From Prorocentrum cordatum (taxonomy: Eukaryota > Sar > Dinophyceae > Prorocentrales > Prorocentraceae): DNA of 64,000 nt. The stretch is from positions 278,148 through 342,147 of the forward strand of contig CAUYUJ010015300.1 of NCBI GenBank assembly GCA_963575745.1, given 5' to 3'. Made by a program: the position numbers and the translations under genes. This document shows, piece by piece, positions 1 to 8,479 of the stretch. The notes under the pieces were generated by a model. It saw only the letters and a list, made by a program, of their open reading frames with translations, did not search any database and was not told where the DNA came from. How positions within the stretch are numbered: the stretch's first letter is position 1; each line of letters begins with the position of its first letter.

Positions 1-1839
1 GTATATCTGGCGTCCTTTGAGCATGCGTCCTGCTTTGTGCTCTCTGGTCTCGATGAGCCTGATTTCGTAGCGTAAGTCTGAGGATAAGATGTCGCTCAGA
101 GCGGTTGCGAGTTTGCAATCGATGCTCTCAAAGTCTCCACTGTCTTGTAAATCCTCGAATGTACATTCGGGCTGTTCTGCCACGCATAGGAAGGCGTATG
201 CTTTGGATGGTCGCCCTGAGGCGGCCCCGAAGTTCTTTCGCACTCTTTGCTGCCACTCCAGCAGCTGCGTGATCTTAGGCAAGACAGGTACTCGAACGGT
301 GTCTGACTCCTTGATAGGCGTCGTTGTATGTACCGACACTGCAGACACTGGTTGTGAGGGTATCGGTGCACCGTCGATGGTTGGTTCTGTGCGCACAGGA
401 GACACATGGCGTGTCTGTGCAGAAGCTGCCGCGGAGGCTGCTCCTGGAGATGTACGTCGTTGTTGTCCTGCTGAAGCTTGTGGTGCTTCGGCGGACACTG
501 CCGTCGGCCTGTGCGGGTCGGCTGCAGGTCGAAGGTGAATGTTGGTGTCGTTAGTGTGGTCGATCAGCTGATTCGTCCAGCTCGTCATGTCTTCTTGTAT
601 TTGACCCACCTCTTGGCGTGTATACTCATCAGTATCCCGAGACCGTTGGGAATACCGATCAAGCCGATGCTCGCATGCTCGGAGACGGGCGCTTTGTGCC
701 TCCACCTCGCTTTCCAGACGTGCGAGATAACTCTCAACACGTACCTTCTCAGTATCTCTTTCATGAATAACCTGGGAGAGCTCTAACTGCGTGTGGTCCG
801 CCGCCTTCTCAACCTCCTGCAACCTGTCAGTGAGGCGGGCGAAATCGTAAACCGTGGGAGGAGAATCCAGCTGATCAGTCTGGGCTCGTCCGACACGCAA
901 CTCTGCCAGGGCGTCCTGTACACCAGGGAAACGCTGCTCTATGTCAGAGATCCGGTTAGCGAGTGGCTGCACGACAGCGTTGGTCGCATCAAGCCTTTGA
1001 GTGATGACTCTCTCAGTGCGCTGCAACATGTCGATCAGGTTCGACGAGTTTGTGTGTGCTTCGGTACGAAGCGTCGCCGTAGTGTGGTCTAGGTAAGATC
1101 GAAGATCATTGATCTGAGACTGAACGTCGCCGAGGTCTGTGGCCTCGGTTGGGGTTGGTCGGTTACGGAGCTGGTCGTGGATCTCATCGTGTAAAATCCT
1201 GACCGCAGAAATGCCTGTGTCGCGTACGATCACAAGTTGTTGCTCCATCTGCGCGAGATAGTTGCGCAGGTTCTCGACCATCGCCGTTCGTTCACCTGAG
1301 TGTGACACCTCACGATCAACCTGGTACTGCAGTTCTCCTATGATGCGTCTATCTTCGGCGATCCTGGAATCGATGATCCCTAAGGCGCCGTCAAGATCGC
1401 GACGTATGGCTGCAGTATCAGTGGCGTTCGTCTGAACGCTCTGTAGTAGTCCAGAGTATTGGCTGGACACGAAGGTTTCAACCTGGTCTCTGAGCTCAGC
1501 TATGTCACCTGCGGCGGACGTCTCCGCCGGCTGGTCGTCTGAGATGGAGAGGTGGGGAGCGTCAGCTTCCCTGTGTCCCCTGTCGCGGGGAGTGCATGGC
1601 CTCTGAGAGGCAGTGCGCGGGCTCGACCTGCGCTCGCCGCATGGGCCAGGGGCTCCACGGCGGTTGCGCGCGGACGAGCTGCGACTCGGACCATGTGTGT
1701 GTGGTGTCTCATCCGATGATACCTTGGGGTACCGCGTCTGTGGCTGTGCCGACATTGGTCTACTGAGTTCCTCGAAGGTAGCTACGTGCTCCGCCACAGG
1801 GACGGTCGCAGGGCTGGGGGTCCAGCACCTGAGGTCCAT
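1..1839 (-). CDS. Gag-like N-terminal part of an LTR-retrotransposon-type polyprotein (partial, runs off left edge)
   Basis: One open frame runs from an ATG at 1839 to base 1 without a stop (613 codons); the end lies outside the window. An in-frame TAA at 1848-1846 precedes the ATG. The first ~110 residues are Ser/Pro/Arg-rich. Residues ~115-430 are predicted long coiled coil, for example AELRDQVETFVSSQYSGLLQ and IDSRIAEDRRIIGELQYQ. A Pro/Ser/Thr linker follows, then a compact block with LLEWQQRVRKNFG, DCKLATALSDIL and GRMLKGRQIY at the edge. From family knowledge, the last block resembles the gag-like domain ending in a GRQI motif that precedes protease, integrase and reverse transcriptase in dinoflagellate copia-like elements. 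That assignment is by eye. Pol would lie left of the window. The frame is coherent over 1.8 kb with no low complexity, so it is probably recently active or intact. Confidence 0.7.
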   Translation of the reverse strand, partial: MDLRCWTPSPATVPVAEHVATFEELSRPMSAQPQTRYPKVSSDETPHTHGPSRSSSARNRRGAPGPCGERRSSPRTASQRPCTPRDRGHREADAPHLSISDDQPAETSAAGDIAELRDQVETFVSSQYSGLLQSVQTNATDTAAIRRDLDGALGIIDSRIAEDRRIIGELQYQVDREVSHSGERTAMVENLRNYLAQMEQQLVIVRDTGISAVRILHDEIHDQLRNRPTPTEATDLGDVQSQINDLRSYLDHTTATLRTEAHTNSSNLIDMLQRTERVITQRLDATNAVVQPLANRISDIEQRFPGVQDALAELRVGRAQTDQLDSPPTVYDFARLTDRLQEVEKAADHTQLELSQVIHERDTEKVRVESYLARLESEVEAQSARLRACEHRLDRYSQRSRDTDEYTRQEVGQIQEDMTSWTNQLIDHTNDTNIHLRPAADPHRPTAVSAEAPQASAGQQRRTSPGAASAAASAQTRHVSPVRTEPTIDGAPIPSQPVSAVSVHTTTPIKESDTVRVPVLPKITQLLEWQQRVRKNFGAASGRPSKAYAFLCVAEQPECTFEDLQDSGDFESIDCKLATALSDILSSDLRYEIRLIETREHKAGRMLKGRQIY

Positions 1840-2186
1840 CGGCGGTTAGCGCGGAAGCGCCCTGGAGTATCGAGACCGGTAAGGCTTTCGCCTGACGCGG
1901 TTGGGATTGCTCCCGACGGGGAAGGGGAGGGAGGATCAAAGGTCGGCGTGTGAAACTCCTTCCTTCCTGTTCCTACTCCTTCTCCTGTCCCCCCGCGGGC
2001 GGCGCTGCGGCGAAGTTCAGCAGCTAGACGCGCCTCGGGTCCTCGGGAGCTGGGGGGGGTATCGGGGACACCAACACAGTCCGCATTAATGCTCTCCAAC
2101 TCGTCACCGAGCCGTCGCACCGTGGGAGAGCTTGGACGCGAAGCCCCAATGGAACCCTTACGGCGCATGCGCCGAAGCGGCTCCAT
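1782..2186 (-). CDS. Upstream ORF overlapping the gag-like ORF in the -1 frame
   Basis: A 134-residue frame starts at the ATG at 2186 (MEPLRRMRRKGSIGA) and stops at 1784-1782, overlapping the gag-like ORF by ~58 bp. Passing from this frame into the gag-like frame needs a -1 shift. The sequence is protein-like (RLGDELESINADC, PEARLAAELRRSAA, EFHTPTFDPPSPSPSG) rather than a simple repeat. It may be the true N-terminus of the gag protein, joined by ribosomal slippage or separated by an indel. A run of five C on the coding strand (1820-1816) lies in the overlap, but no canonical X-XXY-YYZ heptamer was found. It could also be chance in GC-rich DNA. Confidence 0.4.
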   Translation of the reverse strand: MEPLRRMRRKGSIGASRPSSPTVRRLGDELESINADCVGVPDTPPSSRGPEARLAAELRRSAARGGTGEGVGTGRKEFHTPTFDPPSPSPSGAIPTASGESLTGLDTPGRFRANRRWTSGAGPPALRPSLWRST

Positions 2187-2192
2187 TGGGCT
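2142..2192. repeat. 51-bp near-perfect palindrome over the upstream ORF start
   Basis: Arms CCAATGGA..CGGCGCAT and ATGCGCCG..TCCATTGG pair across GGCGCATGCGCC. Only a few mismatches interrupt it. The ATG at 2186 of the upstream ORF lies inside the right arm, so an RNA copy would place the start codon in a hairpin. Confidence 0.75.
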
Positions 2193-2450
2193 CGCATGCA
2201 AGGTCACCGCGGGCGAGTCGGTGAAGGTGAGCGTTAAAGGGCTGATAACCTGTGTATGGGGTTGAAGTACAAGAGTACAGAACCCCTGATCCGTTGGTAG
2301 AGAGATGGAGGGATAGATGGATATCTTTCCCTCCCAAGCGATCAAAGTACGATCGCTCCAACTCGGTACCTGAGCCCAGACGGCCAGGTGCGGGAGAGGT
2401 AAGGATAAGGAGTATATATGAGGGTATTACACAGGTTCCATACACAGAGC

Positions 2451-2643
2451 GGGTCCCAGTGGCCGACGGGCGCCTGCAGGTCCCGCTTGCTTTCGAAGGC
2501 GCGCCGCGGCGAATCCGTGTAGGTCGCCCAGTCGCCCCGAGGGGAGCCCATGAGGCCGTCCTGGAGGAACATCGCGATGATGGCCATCATGGCCAGGCGG
2601 CCGTTGGCCAGCTCCGCGCTCAGGGACCGCTTCATCTCGCCGT
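2451..2643 (-). pseudogene. Light-harvesting chlorophyll a/c protein fragment, copy A (helix C to unit junction)
   Basis: The minus strand reads EMKRSLSAELANGRLAMMA, then IIAMFLQDGLMGS, GDWATYTDSP and DLQAPVGHWDP. This is the third membrane helix and C-terminal tail of the LHC (FCP/PCP-type) family, with the chlorophyll-binding E and N and the ion-pair R of ELANGR, followed by the GHWDP-like start of a next unit. Dinoflagellate LHC mRNAs often encode such units in tandem as a polyprotein. Helices A and B are missing upstream, where Asp/His-coding GTC repeats stand instead. The frame then runs into unrelated sequence. Neighbours on the same strand are a PPR fragment and a second LHC fragment. 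It is read here as a broken gene or isolated exons. Confidence 0.75.
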
Positions 2644-2805
2644 CGTGGTCGTGGTCGTGCTCGTGGTAGTCATCGTCGTCGTCGTCGTCGGGGCGACGGC
2701 GTCCGTGGAGGTCGTCGACGGCGGCGTCGGCGTCGTGGTGGTCGTGGTCGTCGTCGTCGGCGTCGTCGTCGAGGTGACGGCGCCTCCTGAAGGCCTGAGG
2801 ACGCA
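2644..2805. repeat. GTC/GAC trinucleotide-rich tract
   Basis: Interrupted GTC repeats (plus strand) separate LHC copy A from the PPR fragment. In the minus LHC frame they code for Asp/His runs. A similar tract lies at 3111-3245. Confidence 0.8.
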
Positions 2806-2925
2806 GTAGGTGATGACGTTGGGCTCCAGCTGCACGTTCGCCATCACGCTCAGCAGCGCCACAGTCTGCAACCACTGCCGACGACTGCTCTGCTCGTACG
2901 CGCCGTTCACGGTGACGTACGTGTT
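2806..2925 (-). pseudogene. Single PPR motif fragment inserted between LHC fragments
   Basis: The minus strand reads NGAYEQSSRRQWLQTVALL, then SVMANVQLEPNVITY. It fits the 35-residue pentatricopeptide repeat, including the EPNVITY turn into a next repeat and the W..ALL..M core typical of dinoflagellate PPR proteins. Only one motif is present and no start or stop context fits a gene. It lies in a different frame from the flanking LHC fragments. It is either a captured gene fragment or an exon of a broken PPR gene. Confidence 0.55.
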
Positions 2926-2936
2926 GATGTAAGACG

Positions 2937-3110
2937 GGCGCCTGCAGGTCCCGCTCGCTCTCGAAAGCGCGCGGCGGCAAATCCGTGTAGGTCGCCCAGT
3001 CGCCCCAGGCGGAGCCCATGAGGCCGTCCTGGAGGAACATCCCGATGATTGGCCATCATGGCCAGGCGGCCGTTGGCCAGCTCCGCGTTCAGGGACCGTT
3101 TCATCTCGTC
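2937..3110 (-). pseudogene. Light-harvesting protein fragment, copy B, with 1-nt frameshift
   Basis: This is a second copy of the LHC helix C (EMKRSLNAELANGRLAMMA), close in sequence to copy A. At about 3047-3050 it has one extra T (GATGATTGG against GATGATGG in copy A), which shifts the frame from AMMAIIAM to AMMANH. The tail GSAWGDWATYTDLPP and DLQAPV continues in another frame. Copy B is therefore disrupted while copy A is not. Confidence 0.75.
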
Positions 3111-3245
3111 TTCGTGGTCGTGATCGTGGTTGTGGTCGTCACCGTCGTCGTCGTCGTCGAGGCGACGGCGTCCGTGGAGGTCGTCGTCGGCGGCGTCGGC
3201 GTCGTGGCGGTCGTGGTCGTCGTCGTCGGCGTCGTCGTCGAGGTG
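3111..3245. repeat. Second GTC/GAC-rich tract
   Basis: Same composition as 2644-2805 and at the same place relative to its LHC copy. This suggests the LHC fragment plus tract was duplicated as a ~480-bp unit. Confidence 0.75.
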
Positions 3246-3306
3246 ACGGCGCCCATGCATGATCTCAATCTCGCAGCGCCTCTCGAAGGTCGCGGCGTCG
3301 CCGTCG
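3244..3306 (-). pseudogene. LHC helix-A motif remnant
   Basis: The minus strand reads DGDAATFERRCEIEIMHGR. It matches the start of the first LHC helix, where E, H and R of the E-x-x-H-G-R signature bind chlorophyll and form the ion pair. Immediately after HGR the frame enters Asp-rich repeats, so the rest of helix A and all of helix B are absent. An intron made of the repeat cannot be excluded. Confidence 0.6.
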
Positions 3307-3860
3307 GGGAGGACAGCGGCGGCGGCCGCCGCTAGCGGCCCGCCGGTGGCGGCCGCGGCGGCGGCGGTGGCGGCGGCCGCGGAGGGCCCGTCGATAGGCG
3401 CGGCGGGACCAGCGGCCGCGGCGGCCTCTGCCGCGGCCGCGCGGCGCCCGCGGGCGGCCGCGGCCGCCGCGGCGGGCCCGAGGGCGGCAGCGCGGGCCAC
3501 GGCGCCTGCGGCCGCGGCGGCGTCGCCGCGGCCAGCCGCCGCCACGGCCGCGGCAGCGTCGCGGGCGGCGGCGGCCGCGGCAGCGGCGCCGCCGGCCAAG
3601 CCGAGGCAGTCAGGGGCCGCGGCAGCTCGCGGCGCCAGCCCCGGGGGCGGCGCCCGCGCGGCGACTGGCGCCCGCGCGCCGCGCGCCGGCCACGCCGAGG
3701 CAGCCAGGCGGCGGCAGGCCAGCCGGGCCGGCCGCGGCGGCGCCGCGCCGAGCGAGACTCCATGGCAGAGCGAGCGGGGGCGCGGAGGGGGGCGAGCCCC
3801 TCGCGCGCCCCCGCGGGCGGGGAGGCCGAGGACCGAGGGGCGGGCCCCCGGCCACGGCCG
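3307..3860. other. Very GC-rich GCC/GCG tract (poly-alanine in several frames)
   Basis: CpG- and GCC-rich low-complexity DNA upstream (minus sense) of the LHC fragments. It keeps several frames open and yields Ala-, Pro- or Arg-rich translations. A plastid-targeting leader for the LHC could lie here, but none can be defined. Confidence 0.6.
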
Positions 3861-3878
3861 GCCAGCCGCTGAGGCCAG

Positions 3879-3925
3879 TTCGAGCCAGAGCGGCCTTGAG
3901 CCAAAGCTTGAGCCAAGGCTACGGA
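3879..3925 (-). other. Tandem relict spliced leaders (two clear, one decayed)
   Basis: The minus strand reads TCCGTAGCC-TTGGCTCAAG (3925-3907), then directly CTTTGGCTCAAG (3906-3895), then a weaker CTCTGGCTCGAA (3890-3879). The first is the dinoflagellate spliced leader with three bases (ATT) lost. The second is the 3' half of another. Head-to-tail leaders, the older one 5'-truncated, are what repeated trans-splicing and retroposition should leave. They lie ~600 nt upstream of the LHC motifs on the same strand. Confidence 0.7.
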
Positions 3926-3929
3926 CTGG

Positions 3930-4254
3930 TGGGGATACGCTAAGCGTTTAGAATTGCTACATGTCGCTGGGTTCCTATTATCATGTAACCTGTAACGCCC
4001 CCTCCCCCCCGCCCGCGGGCCACGCCACATCCGTCGACCCAAAGATGTGGAACCCTTTCTGAGCTCGAAAAACCAAGGACAACCTATTGCATCGAACATC
4101 TCGGCCTCTTGGGCCTCTTGGGGGCCCAAGTCTCAAGGCGGCGCAAAACGGATTTGAGACGGCCCAAGATGGCTCCAAGATGGTCCAATGGGTTTTTACA
4201 GCGGCCCCAGATGGCCCCAGAGGGGGGCCCAAAAATGCCTCCAGACAATTTGCC
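3930..4254. other. Intergenic, no gene seen
   Basis: Contains a C-rich run near 4000 and the first plus-strand CCAAGA/GGCCCC motifs from ~4120. No coding signal is recognised. Confidence 0.5.
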
Positions 4255-4546
4255 ACGTTTGTAGCGTCCCCGCCTTTTTCCGACTCTCGGGGCCCATTAT
4301 ACGAGACCTATGTTGCTTCACATCACCAATTTGGCCCCTGCTGACTTTTCCAAAAAAATATATTGGGATGAAACGCTGCCGCTGGATATATCGAGCACAA
4401 AACGTTTGTAGCGTCCCCGCCTTTTTCCGACTCTCGGGGCCCATTATACGAGACCTATGTTGCTTCACATCACCAATTTGGCCCCTGCTGACTTTTCCAA
4501 AAAAATATATTGGGATGAAACGCTGCCGCTGGATATATCGAGCACA
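4255..4546. repeat. 147-bp tandem duplication
   Basis: Two almost identical copies start with ACGTTTGTAGCGTCCCC at 4255 and 4402 and end with GGATATATCGAGCACA. The near-perfect identity points to a recent duplication. Confidence 0.9.
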
Positions 4547-4739
4547 GTTGATCACAACACAAACGCTCCTGCGAGCCCCCGCCAAAATGGCAAGAAGTGG
4601 TAAGCTCAGATCCGCATGGCTACATTGCAACCGAACCGCTTGACCACCATCTCGACCGAAATGGCGGAATTCGACCACGCGTCCGACAAACTGCGTTCGA
4701 CGAGGGATGCGCTGCACAATGCCCCGGCCACGGGCAGCG

Positions 4740-5440
4740 CTACGAGGGAAAGCGGGCCCTTCGAGGTGTCACTTTCAGCGCCCGTGAAAGTGACACCTCC
4801 CAGGGCCCACTTAAAGAGTACCAGAAAAGGCTCCAAGAAGGCCCCAGGGCGGCACCAAGAGGGCTCCCAGAGGGACCCAAGAGAGGCCCCAAGAGGGGCC
4901 CAAGAGGGCCCTCCGCGGTGTCACTTTCAACGCCCTTGAAAATGACACCTCCCAGGGCCCACTTAGGGCCTCAGAAAAGCTCTAAGAAGGCCCCGAAAGG
5001 GCCACAGAGAGCCGCCCTGGGTTCAACTCCGCGTGGCGGAGTTGGAAGCGATAACTTCAATACCCTACTGGAGGCCTCTTAGGGGCCCTAAGACGGCACT
5101 GAAGAACCCCATCGGGGCTTTTTCAAAGGCAGAGGAGGGCGCAAAAAGGGGCCTCAGTGAGCCCCTGGTCTAACTCCACCTGGCGGAATTGGAAGCGATA
5201 TCGCCCGGCGCCTTCATGGAGCCGCTCGGAGCTTCCAAGACGGCTCCAGAAGGCCCCAGGAGGGCCCCAAGAGGATCGAACGACGATTCCTGGAAGTGCA
5301 CCAGTGAGACCCTTGTTGACCTCCGCCTGGCGGAGTTGGAAGCGACAATTTCCAGTGCCCTCTTGGGGCCTCTGGGGGGCCCCTCAGAAAGCTTGGGGAG
5401 CACAGTGAAGGCCTTCGCAGGGCCGCGTGAGAGCCGTACC
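4740..5440. repeat. ~150-bp unit array with internal palindromes
   Basis: GAGGTGTCACTTT..AAAGTGACACCTC (13-bp perfect arms, 4763-4799) recurs at ~4916-4951. A second palindromic motif, ACTCCGC..GCGGAGTTGGAAGCG, recurs at ~5023, 5171 and 5317. CCAAGAGGGCCCC-type repeats fill the space between them. Confidence 0.7.
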
Positions 5441-5574
5441 AGGGCCGCATGTGTGCGCGGATGGGGGCGACGAGTGCTGACGCTGACGAATATGAGAATG
5501 ATGAGGGCGATCAAGGCTGGCCCGAAACAAATCCTGGCGCCATTGCAGGCCGCCGATTATCGGCCACGCCGCCA

Positions 5575-5790
5575 GGACGACGCCAAGCAACAAAACGACA
5601 CCAACCAACAAAACGACACCAACCAACAAACCAACAAATCGACACCGACCAACAAAAGGACACCAAGCAACAAAACGACACCAAGCAACAAAACGACACC
5701 AACCAACGAAACGACACCAACCAACAAAACGGCACGAATCAACAAAACGGCACTGACCAACCAAACGACAAATCACTTCACGACACCAAT
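5575..5790. repeat. 9/18-bp AAC-rich minisatellite
   Basis: Tandem CAAAACGACACCAACCAA units, degenerating at the right end. One frame reads NDTNQQ repeatedly. No evidence that it is translated. Confidence 0.85.
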
Positions 5791-6035
5791 GAACAACGCG
5801 AAATCCACCGACCGCCAACCAAACATAAAATCAACCGACACAACGAAACCAACCCATAGAGCCAGACCAACCACTGGATTCGTGAGTCGGGGTAGTCATG
5901 GAAGTGAGCCGCTGCAGCCCGCGGAAGCCATTAACAGTGACCAGAGCACCGCAATGCAGCAACGTCCCCGGGCGGCGGCGGGAGTCTTGGATCTCCCGCG
6001 GGACTGGAGCGTAGCGAGTTCGTCCTGGGTCCGGT

Positions 6036-6092
6036 TTAGTGAAGTGAAGAATTTCGGGGTGCTTGGCATGGCAAAAACCTTCACTTCACTAA
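6036..6092. repeat. Inverted repeat with TTAGTGAAGTGAAG termini
   Basis: Fourteen-base perfect arms, TTAGTGAAGTGAAG (6036-6049) and CTTCACTTCACTAA (6079-6092), flank a 29-nt loop. The TTAGTGAA..TTCACTAA ends recur in the dispersed family at 13350, 38292 and 48350. Confidence 0.75.
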
Positions 6093-6185
6093 TCTGGGGC
6101 CCCTGGAGCCCCAGGGCGTTTCAGGTCCCCTCGCTGTCTGGGTAGTCCAGGGGGCGCAGTGGCGGCTTACCAGAGGCCCTGTTCC

Positions 6186-6379
6186 CTACGGCAGGTTCGC
6201 GTCGTGTCGACCCCAGCGTTGGTTTCTGACACCGCAGGGATCGTTCAAACTTGAACGATCGGCCGTTCCCGCAACGTCCAATCGTTCAACATCGACCGAT
6301 TCTGGGTCGCCGGCGGCGTTCAACGTTAAACGCCGCGGGCGGGGTCGCCGACGGTCGACACGACGCGAACCTGCCGTAG
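6186..6379. mobile_element. 194-bp MITE-like element with 27-bp perfect terminal inverted repeats
   Basis: CTACGGCAGGTTCGCGTCGT.. (6186-6212) is the exact reverse complement of 6353-6379. The interior contains two more palindromes: GATCGTTCAA-AC-TTGAACGATC at ~6239-6260 and GCGGCGTT..AACGCCGC at ~6313-6336. No ORF spans it and no clear target-site duplication was found, so the class is inferred from structure alone. Confidence 0.65.
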
Positions 6380-6449
6380 CCTCACTTGCTTTCACACGTG
6401 GTGCTCGGCGGCCGTCTCGGAGCTGTCTTGTGGCGGTCTGGGGTAATCC

Positions 6450-6720
6450 CGAAGCCTCTTGGAGCCATCCCAAGGCCCCAAGGCGCCACCAAGGGGGGCC
6501 CCAAGAGAGCTCCCAGAGGGCCCCGAAAGGCCTACAACAGATTGCACGTTCGCGCGAATTCTTTGTACCACTTTGGGGGGGTCCCTCTTGGGGCCCTCGG
6601 GGAACGTTCTTGGGGCCCTCCAGGGGCCCCACTGGGGCCCAGGGAAGGCGCGAAGAACGCTCCCAGAGGGTCCCAAGAATGCTCCAAGAGGGCCCCAAGA
6701 GGACCCCCACAAGTGACAAA
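6450..6720 (+). repeat. CCAAGA/GGCCCC short-repeat tract
   Basis: Degenerate ~12-bp units around CCCAAGAGGGCC, mostly in the plus orientation with some inverted units near 6590-6640. It belongs to the class also seen at 8.2, 12.1, 17-18.4, 18.8-19.1, 41.4-42.9, 46.7-47.6 and 53.6-55.1 kb. Confidence 0.8.
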
Positions 6721-6794
6721 AACTAGTTGCATGAGGGTGCAACTGATTCGGCGCCTCTCGGGGCGCTCTTGGAGCCGTGCTGGGCGCCACTAGT

Positions 6795-7245
6795 GGACGA
6801 CATGGGCTGGGCGACGGCGTGTGGACCCTGTCGCTTGGGCCATCGGGGGTGCTCCCCAATGGGGCCACGAAGCGTGTGAGCGTATGACGGAGTGGGCTGG
6901 GCGGCGGCCTGTGGGCCCTGCCTGTGGGGCCGTCGGTGCAGTTCCCCGTGGGGCCACGAAACGTGTGAAGCGTATGCCGGAATATGCTGGGCGGCGGCCT
7001 GGGAAACCTGCCGCTGGGATTTTGTTTTGTGGAGCTGCCTATGGGGGCACGAAATGTTTGAGGGTGTGTCAATGTGGCCTGGGCGACGGCATGTGGACCT
7101 TGCCGCCGGGACCTCCGATGAACTCCTCATGGGGACACGTAGCGTTTGAGGGGCGTGCCGACATGGGCTGGGCGGCGCACGAAGGACCCTGCCGATGGGG
7201 CCTTCGGTGGAGCACTCACAAGGCCACGAGACTTGCGGGGGATGT
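6795..7245. repeat. 90-bp satellite, about five copies
   Basis: TGGGCTGGGCGGCGGC-like blocks recur at ~6803, 6893, 6983, 7074 and 7164, each followed by GGGGCCACGAA. Ninety is a multiple of three, so a frame stays open across the array on both strands. Confidence 0.8.
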
Positions 7246-7274
7246 GGCGAAGCAGAGACGCGGGGGAACAAGGG

Positions 7275-7410
7275 GGTGTTTTGATGATGTTGATGAGGAT
7301 GGTGGTGGTATTGATGAAGAGACGACGAGAATGCTGATGATGCTGGTGATGATGGTGATGGCGACGATGACGATGGACGATGACGACGGGGACACGCGGA
7401 AAGCAGGGGC
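7275..7410. repeat. GATGATG-rich tract
   Basis: Degenerate GATGATGGTG repeats. The following 7410-8015 stretch shows no recognisable gene; TTAGTGATGTGAAGG at 7857 recalls the 6036 inverted repeat. Confidence 0.6.
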
Positions 7411-8016
7411 AGATATGCGAAGAGGGAGGACGAGGGAGGAGGCCGGAAGGAATGACGCGGAGCGGTGTCTCTTCAAAACGAAGAACCAACACTGCAATAT
7501 GGTAGGGAATTTCTGGACGACCCCCCCCTGGCGCGGTCAATGTCCGCGACAGCATCGCTGGCACTACGAACGAAATGTTCAAACTCTTCCTGCGACGTTA
7601 CCCGCGGGGTGGATCTGCCAGGGATGGGGGTCGGAACCGCCCCAGCGCAAAGCAAATGTAAATGCTGAGAAACCCCAACCCACATCAACCGATTCGCAAC
7701 AAGCACGCAAGCCTTTGACGACCCTAACGCACGTGACATCGCATAACGCGACGCGCCATCGAAAACGTTCGACGCGCGGCCTCGGAATGACATCGGGCTT
7801 CATGGAACGTCGAATGGAAACATGAAAAACCGCTCTGTGGGCTCCGAGACCCAAAATTAGTGATGTGAAGGATTTCGGGTCGTCGACACTACCCTGAAAG
7901 GTCTTTAGAACCCCTCCCCCAACATGACAGGACAGGACAGGACCAATAGGGGATAACTATGTTTGTCGTTCCGCGGCACCCGCCGCGCAACAACGACGAC
8001 GATGACGAGGATGAAG

Positions 8017-8080
8017 ACGGAGGAGGAGGAGGAGGAGGAGGAGGAGGAGGAGGAGGAGGAGGAGGAGGAGGAGGAGGAGG
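8017..8080. repeat. (GGA)n microsatellite
   Basis: About 20 uninterrupted GGA units. Confidence 0.95.
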
Positions 8081-8154
8081 TTTTATGACCAGTCCTGTTC
8101 ACTGCCGCGAGGGGAGTTGTGGACCAAAACTAAAGACCTTTAGCGGTCAAACAG

Positions 8155-8470
8155 CCTCCAACGTGGCCCCAAGATGGCCCAAAAGGCACCAAGAAGGGCC
8201 CCAATACGGCTCAAGAGGACCCAAAGAAGGCCCAAAAGACCCCCAAGACGGTGCAAGAGGCCCCCACGACGGCCGAACAGGACCCCGAGAGAGCCGCAAG
8301 CCGGCCTCGAGATGCCCCCAAGACGGCCTCCGAGGGGGCCAGACAACGCAAGAGCATCCCATGACGACCGAAATCGCCCCGAAGGGGCCCTGAGAGTCCC
8401 TAAAGAGGACTTCAACAGGTCCCCAGAAGCCCACAAGACGCCCCCAAGCGGCCCCCAATGGACCCCCATT
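8155..8470 (+). repeat. CCAAGA/GGCCCC short-repeat tract
   Basis: Plus-oriented CCCAAGAGG and CCCAAGACGGCC units with no coding signal. Confidence 0.8.
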
Positions 8471-8479
8471 AAGCCCCAT

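Noticed and set aside
3259-3951. Alanine-rich protein on plus overlapping the LHC
   Set aside because: GCC/GCG composition opens frames on both strands; the LHC helix-A motif fixes the minus strand as the meaningful one.
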